A stretch of 64,000 bases of DNA, taken from positions 124,001 to 188,000 of the forward strand of contig MZZL01000386.1 in assembly GCA_002749535.1 (NCBI GenBank). Direction: 5' to 3'. This DNA is from Apophysomyces variabilis (taxonomy: Eukaryota; Mucoromycota; Mucoromycetes; Mucorales; Mucoraceae). Both the position numbers and the translations under genes were made by a program. Below are positions 11,233 through 22,539 of this stretch, piece by piece; the first letter of the stretch is position 1; each line of letters begins with the position of its first letter. The notes under the pieces are model-generated. The model had not been told where the DNA came from, ran no database searches, and was given only the letters and a program-made list of their open reading frames with translations.

Positions 11233-14199
11233 ATGTATCAAGACCAATATCATAACAACAGTAACTCTCCACTGGCATCGCCACCGCCATCTCGACCTCC
11301 TCCCATGTCGCGATATAACGGTGCCGAACAATATCCAATGCAACCTATGTCTTACGCCACACCACCACCTCATCGACAGAATAGTCACGGTACAGTGGGT
11401 TACCACGAGCAACCAGTGGATACAATGCAACAACCGTTACTAGCCGGACCTAATCCTCCTTCTCATGGTCCTATGAGAGGTCCTGTTGGTGGAGGTGTAC
11501 AATTTGCCGCCGCTCCCGTCATGCCAGGCGGTGGCCCACCCTTTCACAGCGAAATCCCACGACGACAACCCCGACGATACAAGACAGGTATATAGAGACC
11601 TTCATTGGACCCATGGATTTTCTCTCTTACAACATCGCTCCTTTTTAATGTACAGTGCGAAGAGTTCAATTGACTGGCGGTAATTTGGTCCTGGAAAATC
11701 CTGTACCCACAAGATACCTATCGCAAGTCCCTCGTAAGGACTCGAACGAATTCACGCACATGCGCTATACGGCAGCCACGTGTGATCCTTCAGAGTTCCA
11801 GTCGCAGAACTATAAGCTCAGACAGAACCTCATGGGAAGACGAACAGAATTGTTTATTGTCCTCACAATGTATAATGTAAGGTTACTTAAAAAGATATAT
11901 AGAAACAGGAGAACAAAAGAAAAAAGTTCGGAGCTGAGTCTTTTGCTGCATCGGTGAATTACAGGAAGACGAAGTCCTTTTCTGCAGAACCATGCATGGT
12001 GTGATGAAGAACATTGCCCATCTATGCTCCCGTGATCGATCGAAGGTTTGGGGCAAGGATGGTTGGAAAAAAGTGGTTGTATGTATTGTGTCCGACGGTC
12101 GTACCAAAATCCATCCACGCACCCTTTCTGTTTTGGCTGCGATGGGTGTGTATCAAGAAGGTGTGGCTAAGAATATCGTCGAGGGAAAACCCGTGACAGC
12201 CCACATTTACGAGGTAAGATTGCCGACAATAGAAGAATACAACGTGCTTGATCCTTATACTGAACCTCTTTTTGTTGTTCTCGTTGATGTTATTGATCTG
12301 TTTTAGCACACCACCCAGATCTCTGTCGATCCCGATATGCAATTCAGGGGATCAGATAAAGGAATTGTGCCTGTGCAAATCCTTTTCTGTTTAAAGGAAA
12401 AAAATCAGAAGAAGATCAATTCCCATCGATGGTTTTTCCAAGCTTTTGGTCCCCTCATTCAACCCAACGTCTGTGTTCTTCTCGATGTGGGTACAAAGCC
12501 TGGCGGTAGATCTATTTATCATCTATGGAAATCCTTTGATATTAATGCCAACGTTGCTGGTGCCTGTGGTGAGATCAAGGCTATGTTGGGTCCTGGTGGG
12601 ATTCATCTTTTGAATCCTCTCGTTGCATCCCAGAATTTTGAATACAAGATGTCAAATATTCTTGACAAGCCATTGGAATCTGTGTTTGGCTATATCTCTG
12701 TCTTGCCCGGTGCTTTCTCTGCCTATCGTTATGTTGCCCTGCAAAACGATGTGAATGGTCATGGTAATGATATCCATGAACACGAAGCTCCGGACAAAAA
12801 GGAACTAATATGGGAAAATAGGACCTTTGGAGAAATATTTCACTGGTGAAACGCTACACGGAAGTGATGCGGATATCTTTACGGCCAATATGTATCTCGC
12901 TGAAGATCGTATTCTGTGTTACGAACTTGTAGCTAAGCGGAATGCGGCCTGGATATTGCATTACGTATCCAGTGCCTATGGTGAGACAGATGTGCCGGAC
13001 AATGTTCCAGAGTTTATCTCTCAGCGTCGAAGATGGCTTAATGGTTCTTTCTTTGCTGGTATCTATTCCATGGTTCACTGGCGCAAAGTGTGGAGCTCAG
13101 ATCATAATATTCTGCGAAAGTTGATGTTCATGTTCGAAGACATCTATTCACTTTACAATCTCATTTTCTCCTGGTTTGCTATCGTAAGTTTATTGTTTCT
13201 CTTTAATCATTGTATTATGAACCAATGGATTGATATTAACGGATCTAAAAATAGGGCAATTTCTATTTAATCTTCTATATCATGACAACGTCAATGACTT
13301 CGGACACTCTGGATCCCAAACCATTCTCTGCACAGATTGCTAGTATCCTTCACACAAGTCTGGATTATATCTACACCGTGCTTCTGATCGTTCAGTTTAT
13401 TATTGCCATGGGTAATCGTCCCCAGGGTTTCAAATGGGCTTACACCTTGAGTATCGTGTTCTTTGCGTTACTGATGGGCTACATCTTGTTCTGCACTGGT
13501 TGGATTACCGCTGTCGGTATTCGTACTGCGTATAAACAAGCAAAGCAATCCGATAACGTGGGCGATAGATTCATGGCGCTTGTGAAACAAAACTCTTTCC
13601 GTGAAGTGATTGTATCTGTATGCTCAACATACGTGATGTACTTTGTTGCCAGTTTGCTTTTCATTGATCCATGGCATATGTTCACAAGCTTGCTTCAGTA
13701 CATCTTCATGTCCCCTAGCTATATCAATGTACTCAACATCTACGCCTTCTGTAACACGCACGATGTATCATGGGGTACAAAGGGTGACAACGGTGTATCG
13801 ACCGAACTGGGTGTCGTCAAGTCGCAAAAGGATAAAGATGGTACTCATATGGTCGAAATCGATGCACCAACCGACCAAAAGGATTTGAATGAACAATATG
13901 AAGAAGCATGTCTGGACCTGAAAAAGATAGTGGAAGCCCCTGTGCAACATCGCGACGCGAAGACAAAGCAAGAAGATTACTACAAATCTTTCCGTACGCG
14001 CCTTGTACTCTCCTGGATTATCAGCAACATGGCGCTGGTCGCCGTAATTGTCAACGGTCAAGATTTGCGTTGGTTTGGCACGTATGATCAGCGTAGTACC
14101 GTTTATCTTGGATTCATTCTTTGGTCAGTGGCCGGCTTAGCTGCTATACGCTTCGTGGGCGCAGTATTGTATCTAATCACTAAGATCTTCATGGGATAA
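11233..14199 (+). CDS. Chitin synthase (division 1, CHS1/2-type), 6 exons
   Basis: Family-2 glycosyltransferase that polymerises UDP-GlcNAc into chitin at the plasma membrane. Exons 11233-11587, 11656-11876, 11965-12213, 12307-12763, 12822-13183, 13255-14199 give 862 residues, normal for class I-III enzymes. The N-terminal about 115 residues are Pro/Gln/Met-rich and probably disordered. Then come [14 protein letters not shown], the catalytic core with [26 protein letters not shown] and YLAEDRILC, and the product-binding motif [11 protein letters not shown]. The C-terminal third holds several membrane segments (for example [14 protein letters not shown]). A frame break near 12840 is explained by a 58-nt intron (12764-12821) lying inside the conserved NGHGPLEKYF segment. 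A start further upstream in frame has no ATG. Confidence 0.96.
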
Positions 14200-14599
14200 A
14201 ACTGTGCTGGCTCACAGTAGGAGGAAATGAAGAAAACAGACAGTTAGAAATTTCTTACTTAGCTTCGAAAAACACTCTTATTTAACATTTTATTATATTC
14301 TTTCTTTATTTGTATCGGTTTTTTTACCATACCTATTCAAGTTCAGGATATTTCAACCACCACTCGTTATGATCCCATGGCGTAACCAACCAATGCGTTC
14401 ATTCTCAACTAACATATATTGTGCCTGTGGAAGACATAGATTTGCAAATCTAGCGTCATAAAATCATACTGCGGTCAAATTATTAGCAAACCGTTTGTCT
14501 TGTAGTACAGCATTTAACAAGAGTTTTACAAAATTCTAACAAGATTGGAATGCTTTATTGAAAAAGTAGTAGGAAAACGAGTGAAACATGTAAGGTGAA
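14200..14599. other. convergent 3' spacer chitin synthase / NOP15
   Basis: This 400-bp AT-rich stretch lies between two convergent genes and would hold both polyadenylation regions. I see no coding or structural feature. Confidence 0.4.
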
Positions 14600-15909
14600 T
14601 TAGTCTTTCTTGCTTGCCTTCTATACAGATAGAGTTAGTACGGATGATTTACAGTAAAAATCCAATACTTACATAGCCCGGGAAGTCATATTCGATACCA
14701 GCCTTTGCTAACCGTGCACGTCTCCTTTGATCTCGGTTGAGGAGCTTACGTGTGTGTTTTTGTTTTTGTTCTTCGCTTCTTTCTTTATTACGTTGTCTAC
14801 GCGTGATCTTCTTCCATAGGTTCACCTTGAACTTTTTGTCTATGCCGTTGAACAACTTTGGATGGACCTTTTCCTCTGGTATAAATTTACCTACAGTAAC
14901 CAAAGAAACATTCAGAAAAAAATTGCCCTGACAACTTAGAAACCTTACATTTCAACATATGTTCAAGCAACATGTAATTATCCATGGTTTCAGCGACGAT
15001 CTTTGCAACTTCTTCGGAAGCAAACTCGATAAATGCGTAATGCTTGGATTTACCGGTCTTTTTGCTGCGGGACAATCGAAGACGGGTCACATCACCGAAC
15101 TGAGTGAAATAGCCTTTCATTTCCTCTTCGTAAAAGCCGTGGGGGATTCTACCCAAGTAGATGACACCAGGCTTATCGCTGTCTCCTTTTGCTTTTTGCG
15201 CGTGCTTATCAAACTTTGCCTTTGTTTCCAATTTGCTCTGTTCGACCTTCTTATTGCTCAACGCAACCACGCTCTTGTTCGCACCAAACGTATCATCTTC
15301 AACTTCTTCCTCGTCCGAACTGTCTTCACCCTCACTGCTGCTGCCCATATCACCCAAAATCTCTTTCCGTAATGCCTCTTCTTGCTCTTCGGTCAGTTCC
15401 TCAAGTTCTTCGTCGTCATTCTCATCTTCCTCCTCCTTCAGGTCCCTATCATTCTCGTTTGAAACAGTTTCCGCTTGTTCAGGAGCCTTCTTCGCCTGTT
15501 TTGGTTTTACTGCTGTTTCCTTGGGTTCGGCCTGCTTTTTCACTGCCGCCTTCTTAGGCTCGGTCTTCTTAGGTGCTGCCTGTTTAGCTTCAACTTTCTT
15601 AGGCTCGGCTTTCTTAGGCTCGGCTTTCTTAGGCTCGGCTTTCTTAGGTTCTATCTTCTTAGGTTGCTCATTCTCCACTACTTTGGTGTCCTGTTCAGCC
15701 TTTGCGTTACCCAACTTAATAGCGGGTTTTGTCTTCTTGCTCTGTGCAGCTGGCTCGATCTTCGCCTTCTTTGCAGGCGATGCCTTTGCAAGATCTTTTC
15801 CTTCGGCAAAGGTCACTCTTTTGCCGGATTTGGCTGCAACTTTCTCGGTCTTTGCTTCATTCTTCTGCGATGTAGCTTTGGTGGGAGCTTTTCTTTTGAT
15901 GGCAGGCAT
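14600..15909 (-). CDS. NOP15: Ribosome biogenesis RNA-binding protein NOP15/NIFK-like
   Basis: Nucleolar RRM protein needed for 60S subunit assembly and ITS2 processing in yeast. Exons 15909-14949, 14890-14673, 14620-14600 give 399 residues. The N-terminal about 240 residues are a Lys/Glu/Ala-rich extension with repeated EPKKA units and two acidic blocks, much longer than in yeast Nop15. One RRM follows (RNP2-like [12 protein letters not shown]1-like KHYAFIEF), then the family-specific [12 protein letters not shown] and a basic helix. The C-terminus reads YDFPGYKASKKD because of a 21-nt last exon. The start is taken at MPAIKRK; an in-frame ATG 18 nt upstream would add MITYFT. The complementary strand is open for a long way only because of the repeats. 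Confidence 0.9.
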
Positions 15910-17411
15910 GGTGAAATATGTGATCAACCTTTTAGAAAAAAAAATTTGTGAGGTATTCAGACATGAAAAAGTAAGTCACGATCAAGGCACAGCGGCGTCC
16001 AGTTTTTGTGGGTGGTGCACAGAAATTGCATATCTATCCACCAATGATTACACTCCGCTTTGAGATGTGATAATGGCACTCTCACCCACGCTTTTTTTTA
16101 TTCGTAGAATGACTTAAGTCGCAAAATGTTCTACAATTGTTAACCTTAATTCTAAGATGCCTGTTCTTTTTTATATCTTTTAATTGCGACAATCGCCTTC
16201 TTCTTGGGTAACGTAGTAATCCGAATACCCTTCGGTATCAAGATGCGCGAGCCACATCTCCTGGCTCCCTCCGTTAACTGACCTATTTATCTTGCTGGAA
16301 TCAGTCAACAGTTTGAACGATCGTTTATTGCACGTTTCCACTTACTAGTGAAGAAGATGTTTGCCACTGTGGCACTAGCAGATACATTATCGTCACCAGG
16401 TATTCAAGCAACAATATTGAATGCATCCTTCAATTCCCCGTCTTGTATGGTGTCGTTCAAGCCTCAAAGGATGCAGACCTAACCCTTCTCTCTACAAACC
16501 GATTGACGATACGTATGGATTTTCGAGGAAGGAATGTGAGATAGTATGCCTGTATGTGTCTGCATGTTCAAGTGACCGTGTCTACGCCATTGACGCTCGG
16601 TCGGAATATCAATGTCTGGATGTCGAGCAACGTGGGTTTTCTTGCTGCTACTCTTATTACAGCCTTCAAACGCTCGATTCCTTGTACCTAACTGAGTACC
16701 ATATCATGACTCTATCTCGATGAGCGCTATTCGCCACTTTTAGATCGAACCAACATATATTCGTTGTGAAGCCAGGAAAATCCTCGTTCATAGCGGTGCC
16801 TCACTATTCCTGCTACAAATCGTGTTGAATTTGTTGCTTTGCCATGATTGGTACGCACAATAGAGCAGAACATTTTGGGAAAACCTTGGTCCTTAAAATT
16901 AAGCGGAAAGAGATCAAACAAATCCATGTGGCGCGTTATTTCGCCGCAAAGTAGCTCGACATTTCATAAGATAGACGCGTTCTGTCTCTGCATGATCATT
17001 GTTTCTATTGTTAAAGAGAAAGAAGGGAAAGTTTCAACAATTTTCCGGAGAGTATCCATGCAGCCCACTGTCGGTAGCGCGACGCTGGTAACATCTACGG
17101 TGGCGTTTTCTTTTTCCATGCTTGCACGGCATCAGCCCTGCCTTCAGACTTTGACATAACAGTTCAGTCTCTGTTTTCAGGAAAGAATGTTACAGCGTCT
17201 TTTTCCATTACTTGAACAAAAGCTATAAATTTAATAACATGATATTCATCCATTTCAGTAGTGCCGCATTTGCCTTCTTGGCTTCCTAATGATACTCATT
17301 TTAAAAATACTCAGATGGAACAGAGTTTAACAGCTATCAGCTGAAAAAAGATTCAGGCACAACAGCGATCTAATGCATACAACAAGTTCATTATTGTAAG
17401 TTCACGCTAAT
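15910..17411. other. gene-poor interval between NOP15 and bZIP genes
   Basis: This 1.5-kb interval would contain the NOP15 promoter. An open frame at 16421-16723 (plus) has no ATG-proximal context or domain. I see nothing else I can support. Confidence 0.4.
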
Positions 17412-18227
17412 TCATTTTCTACTGCATTTTCTAGCGTGTGGTGTGTTGGCCATATTCTGCTTCCATTGTGTCTCCGGTTGACTATAAGCATCATCTTCTG
17501 ATAGGTTATCCAAATCACTATCCAAGCTATCCAAAGCCTGTTGGTCATATATCCTATCAGCTGGATAAGAAAGGTGATTATCTTCGCCGTATTCGTGGCT
17601 GTCTTTGCCATTGCGATCAGACTGTTTCTCATTTCCAAGAAAATGTTTCAGCATCCTCTCAGCCAGCATCTTGCCACGTAATCGATCGCATGTCATTTTC
17701 AGCTGGGCATTCTCTGCTCGTATATTATCAAGCTGATGCATTAACAATTCGTTCTCCTTGGTTAATGATGCGATGAGTGAACGCATCTCAATATATTTCT
17801 GATTCTTTTTAGCGCGATATTTAGCGGACGCCGATTTGTTGCGCTGCCGACGTTCGTCTAAGGAAATTGTGCCTGTAGTTTTTGTACTTATGAGTTTTCG
17901 ATTGTAGCAAGTTGACGATAAGTCAAAGCTGTGATGTTGGTATTGTTGTGGTGTTGGACATGATAGCGATGAAGTAGGGATAATCGCTGCTCGGATAATC
18001 TCGCCGCTTGTGCTTCGCTGGCGATGAAATGGGTAGGGGCGTTCGGGAGAGTCTGGGGTTGACGAGCATACGGCTGAGGACGCATAAGGCGGTGTTGAAT
18101 TGGGCGAATTGCTCGGAGAAGAGGAAGAATAAGTGACAGATGGGGGTCCCTCCGGATATTTAGAAGGAGAACCTATAGCTTGAGATGTAATGGTAGAAAT
18201 AGCCATTGGCTTTGAATGAGAAGTCAT
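17412..18227 (-). CDS. bZIP transcription factor, ATF4/Cys3-like basic region
   Basis: Single-exon nuclear regulator of 271 residues from ATG 18227. The N-terminal half is Ser/Pro/Tyr-rich. The basic region ERRQRNKSASAKYRAKKNQK is followed by a leucine zipper with heptad Leu/Met residues (LIASLTKENELLMHQL and onward to LKMTCDRL). The NKSASAKYR core resembles ATF4 and fungal Cys3/Met-type factors, which control amino-acid or sulfur metabolism; that role is an inference. The tail is acidic (DSLDSDLDNLSEDD). A frame without ATG continues upstream to a stop near 18270. A short upstream exon ending at a good donor (about 18402) could supply an alternative start, but the acceptor would be weak. Confidence 0.85.
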   Translation of the reverse strand: MTSHSKPMAISTITSQAIGSPSKYPEGPPSVTYSSSSPSNSPNSTPPYASSAVCSSTPDSPERPYPFHRQRSTSGEIIRAAIIPTSSLSCPTPQQYQHHSFDLSSTCYNRKLISTKTTGTISLDERRQRNKSASAKYRAKKNQKYIEMRSLIASLTKENELLMHQLDNIRAENAQLKMTCDRLRGKMLAERMLKHFLGNEKQSDRNGKDSHEYGEDNHLSYPADRIYDQQALDSLDSDLDNLSEDDAYSQPETQWKQNMANTPHARKCSRK

Positions 18228-19183
18228 TGCAAGCGGCGGCAAACCCAAATCCGGTCGGGCGCAAGCTAGCTCTTTTTATAGAGCTATACTATTATGCGAA
18301 AACAAGGAGTATCAGCAACGCCATTATAACTACAAGCGCTGATCTTGATGTAGGCTGAGAATATAGCCGAGGAAGCATATCTTCAACAATAATAAGGACT
18401 TACCCTTGAAATCATGGATCAATTGATAATGACACTGATGGTCCTTGGATTGCTAGCACGGAGTTACGTTTGTCTAGTGTATCACCTTTTGCAAGTGTCA
18501 GAACTGGATCATATAGGTATAATGTAGCGTTGTATTGTGGTATATCCATCCAAAGGAATGGGACATTAAATAACTAGAAATGGATCGCCCTGTGTTTTTA
18601 GGCATAAATAATAAAGGAGGGAGTGTCCGATCAACAATTGCATTACAACGGACAACGTGGTTAGTACTGAAATCGTCATGCTTAGTCATTTTGGTAGCTG
18701 CATCATGGACTCGCATCTAGCTAAGTCATAGACGGAAACATGCTTTGTTGACGAAAGCAAATCTTTACTGAATTATCGGTTTTCGTCTCTTTTCTATAAA
18801 TGACACACGTATTCTTAGAAAATGGTTACTTGTTTCTTGTTTTTTCCTTGTTTTCAGTTGACGGTGTATTAATTGGCTAAGCTAACGTTGGTATCATGTT
18901 AATAACCGGACACGCATGTGTTTCAGGATGGCGACAGTGTTAATTAAAACGGCTTAGCCATAGAATGACAGCAATAACACAAAAAAGTCTATGACTTATA
19001 ATTCTAGCAGTTTATCGCACAAAAAATCCAAGAAGGGCATGAACGTTACAATTGCTATCCTTCTTTTCCCGCTGCACATGATCGTATAAATTCAAGTTTA
19101 AACATAATATACATAATAGTATGAAAAGGAAAAATAATGCAAATACATATACAATATACATTTACACAACAGGTGATAGAGCT
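18228..19183. other. bZIP upstream region
   Basis: This 0.95-kb AT-rich spacer is upstream of the bZIP gene and downstream of the small basic protein gene. No gene is supported. A perfect donor-like site (AAGG/GTAAGT on the minus strand, near 18400) hints at a leader exon of the bZIP gene. Confidence 0.35.
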
Positions 19184-19823
19184 TTATGGGCGAACCTTTA
19201 CAGAGCGGATCGTGGGTGGCTCTGCAAGAAGTGCATTGATAAGGACAAGATTAGGATGTCCAACTAATTTCCTTTGCGGGACTTGGCGTTTCCGAATGGT
19301 ATGCCGGGGAGACGTTTTCTTAGTTCGCGAACGAGCTAGCAATAGTCGATCTTCAGGTGTGTTAAGATGAGCCGCAACATCAAGCATCTGCGAGGCCAGC
19401 ATTTGCTTTTCCAATGCCAACTATGTTAACTATGGATCAAAGCTATTCAAAAATAAAACCTACATCCATTTGACCTATTCGACATTCTCCAGCGCCCAGA
19501 TGACCTGTATGCTAAAAGAAACATATCAATATCTGCGCTGAGTACAATTGCTTTGAAATGCGTCAATATACCTTGAAGTTTGTCGGCCTCCCAATGATGC
19601 TCTTGGTTACTTTTTTGTATCTTGGCCTTCGCCTCACCGCTGTGCTACCACCATGGCGAGATACTTTTTGCCGACGACGAGATGGGGTTGCACTTGGTTT
19701 ATTGATTCCTGGATCGCATCCCACAGTAGCCGCAGTTCGACTGCAATTGATATGATTTGAGCTTTTTACTGCAGTAGACAGTATAGAAGACAGTTGTTTA
19801 GCTTTAGAGATAGTACCACCCAT
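19184..19823 (-). CDS. Small basic hypothetical protein with N-myristoylation signal
   Basis: Three exons in phase, 19823-19572, 19511-19464 and 19420-19184, encode 178 residues. I do not recognise the family. The protein begins MGGTISK, which fits the N-myristoyltransferase consensus (Gly2, Ser6, Lys7), so the mature protein may be lipid-anchored. The middle is very basic (PSRRRQKVSRHGG, VRRRPRYKK), and the short second exon encodes HTGHLGAGECRIGQMD. The third exon starts with a helical stretch (LALEKQMLASQMLDVAAHL) and ends with another basic tail (SVKVRP). The gene is divergent from the mannosidase gene, with 425 bp between the start codons. Splice sites are canonical and the three-exon structure keeps one frame, which argues for a real gene. 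Confidence 0.65.
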
Positions 19824-20248
19824 GATTGCTAGAGAAAAAAAACCCGCGGACTTAACAGTTCTTTACCGTCAAGTCTTTATACATATTCCAACTGGCTGTA
19901 AAAGGCAAGAATAAACAACGAAATTGAAAACAATTCCTTTTTTTGTATCTTTACTCAGCAATTTATTATATGGCCTTTATATTACACATGACAGTTCGTC
20001 TATGGACATCTGCCTAAAGCTAATATTTCTGTCATCTCGTTTCTTTTCTCCTTTTTTTTCTGTGTATCTCAGCGGCTGTGCAGACACAGAAGAAAGAAAT
20101 GAAACACCGCTTTACAATTCCGATGGTTCACGGTGATACGACTGAGGTCACACAGGGGAGAAATAAAAAAAAGTGAAGGGGGCACAGATAGACTGATCAG
20201 AAATAGGCGACGCCTCTTTCTTTCTCTTTCAACACAGAATCGTTATTG
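19824..20248. promoter_or_regulatory. shared divergent promoter region
   Basis: 425 bp separate the divergent starts of the small basic protein and the mannosidase. The stretch is T/C-rich on the mannosidase side (20030-20070, 20210-20235). No specific binding site can be claimed. Confidence 0.4.
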
Positions 20249-22539
20249 ATGCTACACTACGTATCTCAAATCCCCTACCGCTGGCGGATAGTTATAATAG
20301 GTCTAATAACTATCCTGTTTGTCAGCCAAACATGGTTAATAACACAGTCGTCAAGCCAGTTGCTGGCATCGTCAACTGGTCAAAATTCCGTGGTTGAAAG
20401 CGACGACACACTGGATAAACAATCTCAATTCCGGCGTCCATTGCCACCGATTCAGTATCCGTTTGATAAAGAACCTGCAGGATTCGCAAATAAACGGGAA
20501 AAACGGCGAGCAGCCGTAAAAGACGGTTTTCTTCATGCATGGAATGGCTATAGTGAGTGGAACGTTGTAAAAGAGGAAAGCCCCATAGTTAATTTGACGT
20601 AGAAAAATACGCTCTTGGCCATGACGAAGTAAAGCCACTGACCAATTCGTCCAAGGATCCATTCGGTGGTTGGGGAGCGACATTGGTAGATTCTCTCAGC
20701 ACATTGCTCGTTATGGATTTAAAGGAGGAAGTAGAATCTGTGCTTTCTGAATTGGATAAAATCGAGTTTGATTTGGACAGAAACGTGAGCGTGTTTGAAT
20801 CCATCATTCGGTACCTCGGCGGATTGTTGAGCGCATACGAATTATCGGACAAACAAAACAAGATTTTACTTGACAAAGCCAAACAACTCGCCGACGCACT
20901 CCTACCCGCATTTGACACTCCATCTGGATTGCCTCACTCGCAATGGAATCCACATCAGTAAGCAGTATGTGTTGCTGTAGGATCACCTCGCTGAGACATC
21001 TTTTCAGACGAACTTCACCGAGCAATTTTACTGTGCTTGCGGAGATTGGTACCGTACAATTGGAATTCATGGTATTGTCCGAGCATACTGGAAATCCTAT
21101 TTATAAATATACGGTATGTATGCAAGACCTTTTATGACATGCTTGTGTGACGTATCCTATATAGGCCCAAGCTATTACTGACTTTCTTGACAACGTGGGT
21201 TTCGAGCATGGCATGGATATCGCTGGACTGTACCCAACAAGTGTGGATGTATCCAAAGGGCGATTCAGAGACAGTGAGTACTTGATCGCCATAAAGCACG
21301 CAATGGTCTGAAAATGTAACGTGAATTACAGGTACATGCACGTTTGGTGGTGCTGGGGATAGTACATTCGAGGTAACATGCGGGAGAACCAATTCATCTT
21401 ATAATTCTTATTACCTACATAGTATTTCCTAAAAGAATATTTGTTAGTCCAAGGATCCGTTTCGCAATATGCCAGAATGTGTAAGAATTCCTCATTCTTG
21501 TGCCTTTTCCACGTAACAGTTGCACCAAAGACATAGAATCCGTGGATAATATGAAGCACCACATGCTCCGTCAAGTGATTGGATCTGAACTTTTGTTTCT
21601 ACCACCCTACAACACAAGAATGGGCAAGCCATCTAATAACAATATGGAGCACTTGGTACAAACTATGGAAGGAAAAGCAGCAATCGCTCATAAAATCAAT
21701 TATTGTAGACATGTTTTGTACCTGGGATGCTGGCCATCGGTGCAAAAATATTCGATAGGCCCGATGATCTTACCGCAGCGAAAGGGCTACTAGAAACATG
21801 TGTGTATATGTACCGCACTTCACCCACAGGGTTATGCCCTGAAGCTTGGTCGATGATGGGTACAGTTCCATACAATCCTCTCACTTATAATCGACCCCAG
21901 GAGGAATTAGAAAAGTCTCGAAACTGGTGGTATTCGGATGGTCCCATTACGCCGCCAAAACGGAAACATGAAAATGTCCGCATGCCGTACGATGTTAACT
22001 ATAAGTTACCGTCGCCAACACCGCGACCAAGCACAATAAAACCTTTTAACCGAAACTATCTATTACGCCCAGGTAAAGCGTTTCGTTAGCTTACACCAGC
22101 TTACTGACGTCTTTTGACAGAAACGTTAGAAAGTATATTCATTTTATACCGGATCACAGGTGATCTAAAATATCAGGTAAGGCTCTGGCTCCTAATTAAA
22201 GAAAAAGCAGTTACAAACCCGGCATTGGTTAGGAATATGGATGGGAAATATTCCAAGCTATTGAAAGGCATTGTAAAACCAAGTCTGCCTACGCAGCAAT
22301 CCGTAACGTCGAAGAAGCAAACAAAGATGACATTAACTCTAATCAGCTAGACTCTATGGAAAGGTAAGTGAGCATGGGAACGATCCTCTGAAAGCTCATA
22401 TTTTCTGCATAGCTTCATGCTTGCTGAGACTCTCAAATACTTGTACTTGCTGTTTAGCCCGCCAGATGTGATTTCACTCGATGAATTTGTTCTCAACACC
22501 GAAGCTCATCCTCTTAGACCCATCAGATCAAAAGCTTGA
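20249..22539 (+). CDS. Class I alpha-1,2-mannosidase (glycoside hydrolase family 47)
   Basis: Secretory-pathway enzyme that trims alpha-1,2-mannose from N-glycans. Eleven exons: 20249-20552, 20603-20957, 21008-21113, 21165-21273, 21332-21372, 21423-21478, 21520-21655, 21709-22072, 22121-22176, 22233-22363, 22413-22539; total 1785 nt, 594 residues. A type II signal anchor lies near residues 12-32 ([18 protein letters not shown]). GH47 landmarks in order: [75 protein letters not shown] and, at the end, LNTEAHP with the Ca-binding Thr. Two details differ from the commonest pattern: GGAGDS where many have GGRGDS, and a less ideal donor (GTGTAA) for intron 6. Whether it acts in the ER or Golgi cannot be told. 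A long Pro-rich insert lies at 21960-22070. Confidence 0.95.

Noticed and set aside
12820..12850. apparent frameshift in chitin synthase
   Set aside because: A 58-nt GT..AG intron (12764-12821) restores the family motif NGHGPLEKYF in frame.
15161..16063. 300-codon open frame on the plus strand
   Set aside because: It is the complement of the repetitive Lys/Glu/Ala region of NOP15; the Ser/Phe/Leu repeats are its shadow.
20552..20602. premature stop in the mannosidase
   Set aside because: A 50-nt intron with a GTGAGT donor rebuilds [11 protein letters not shown].
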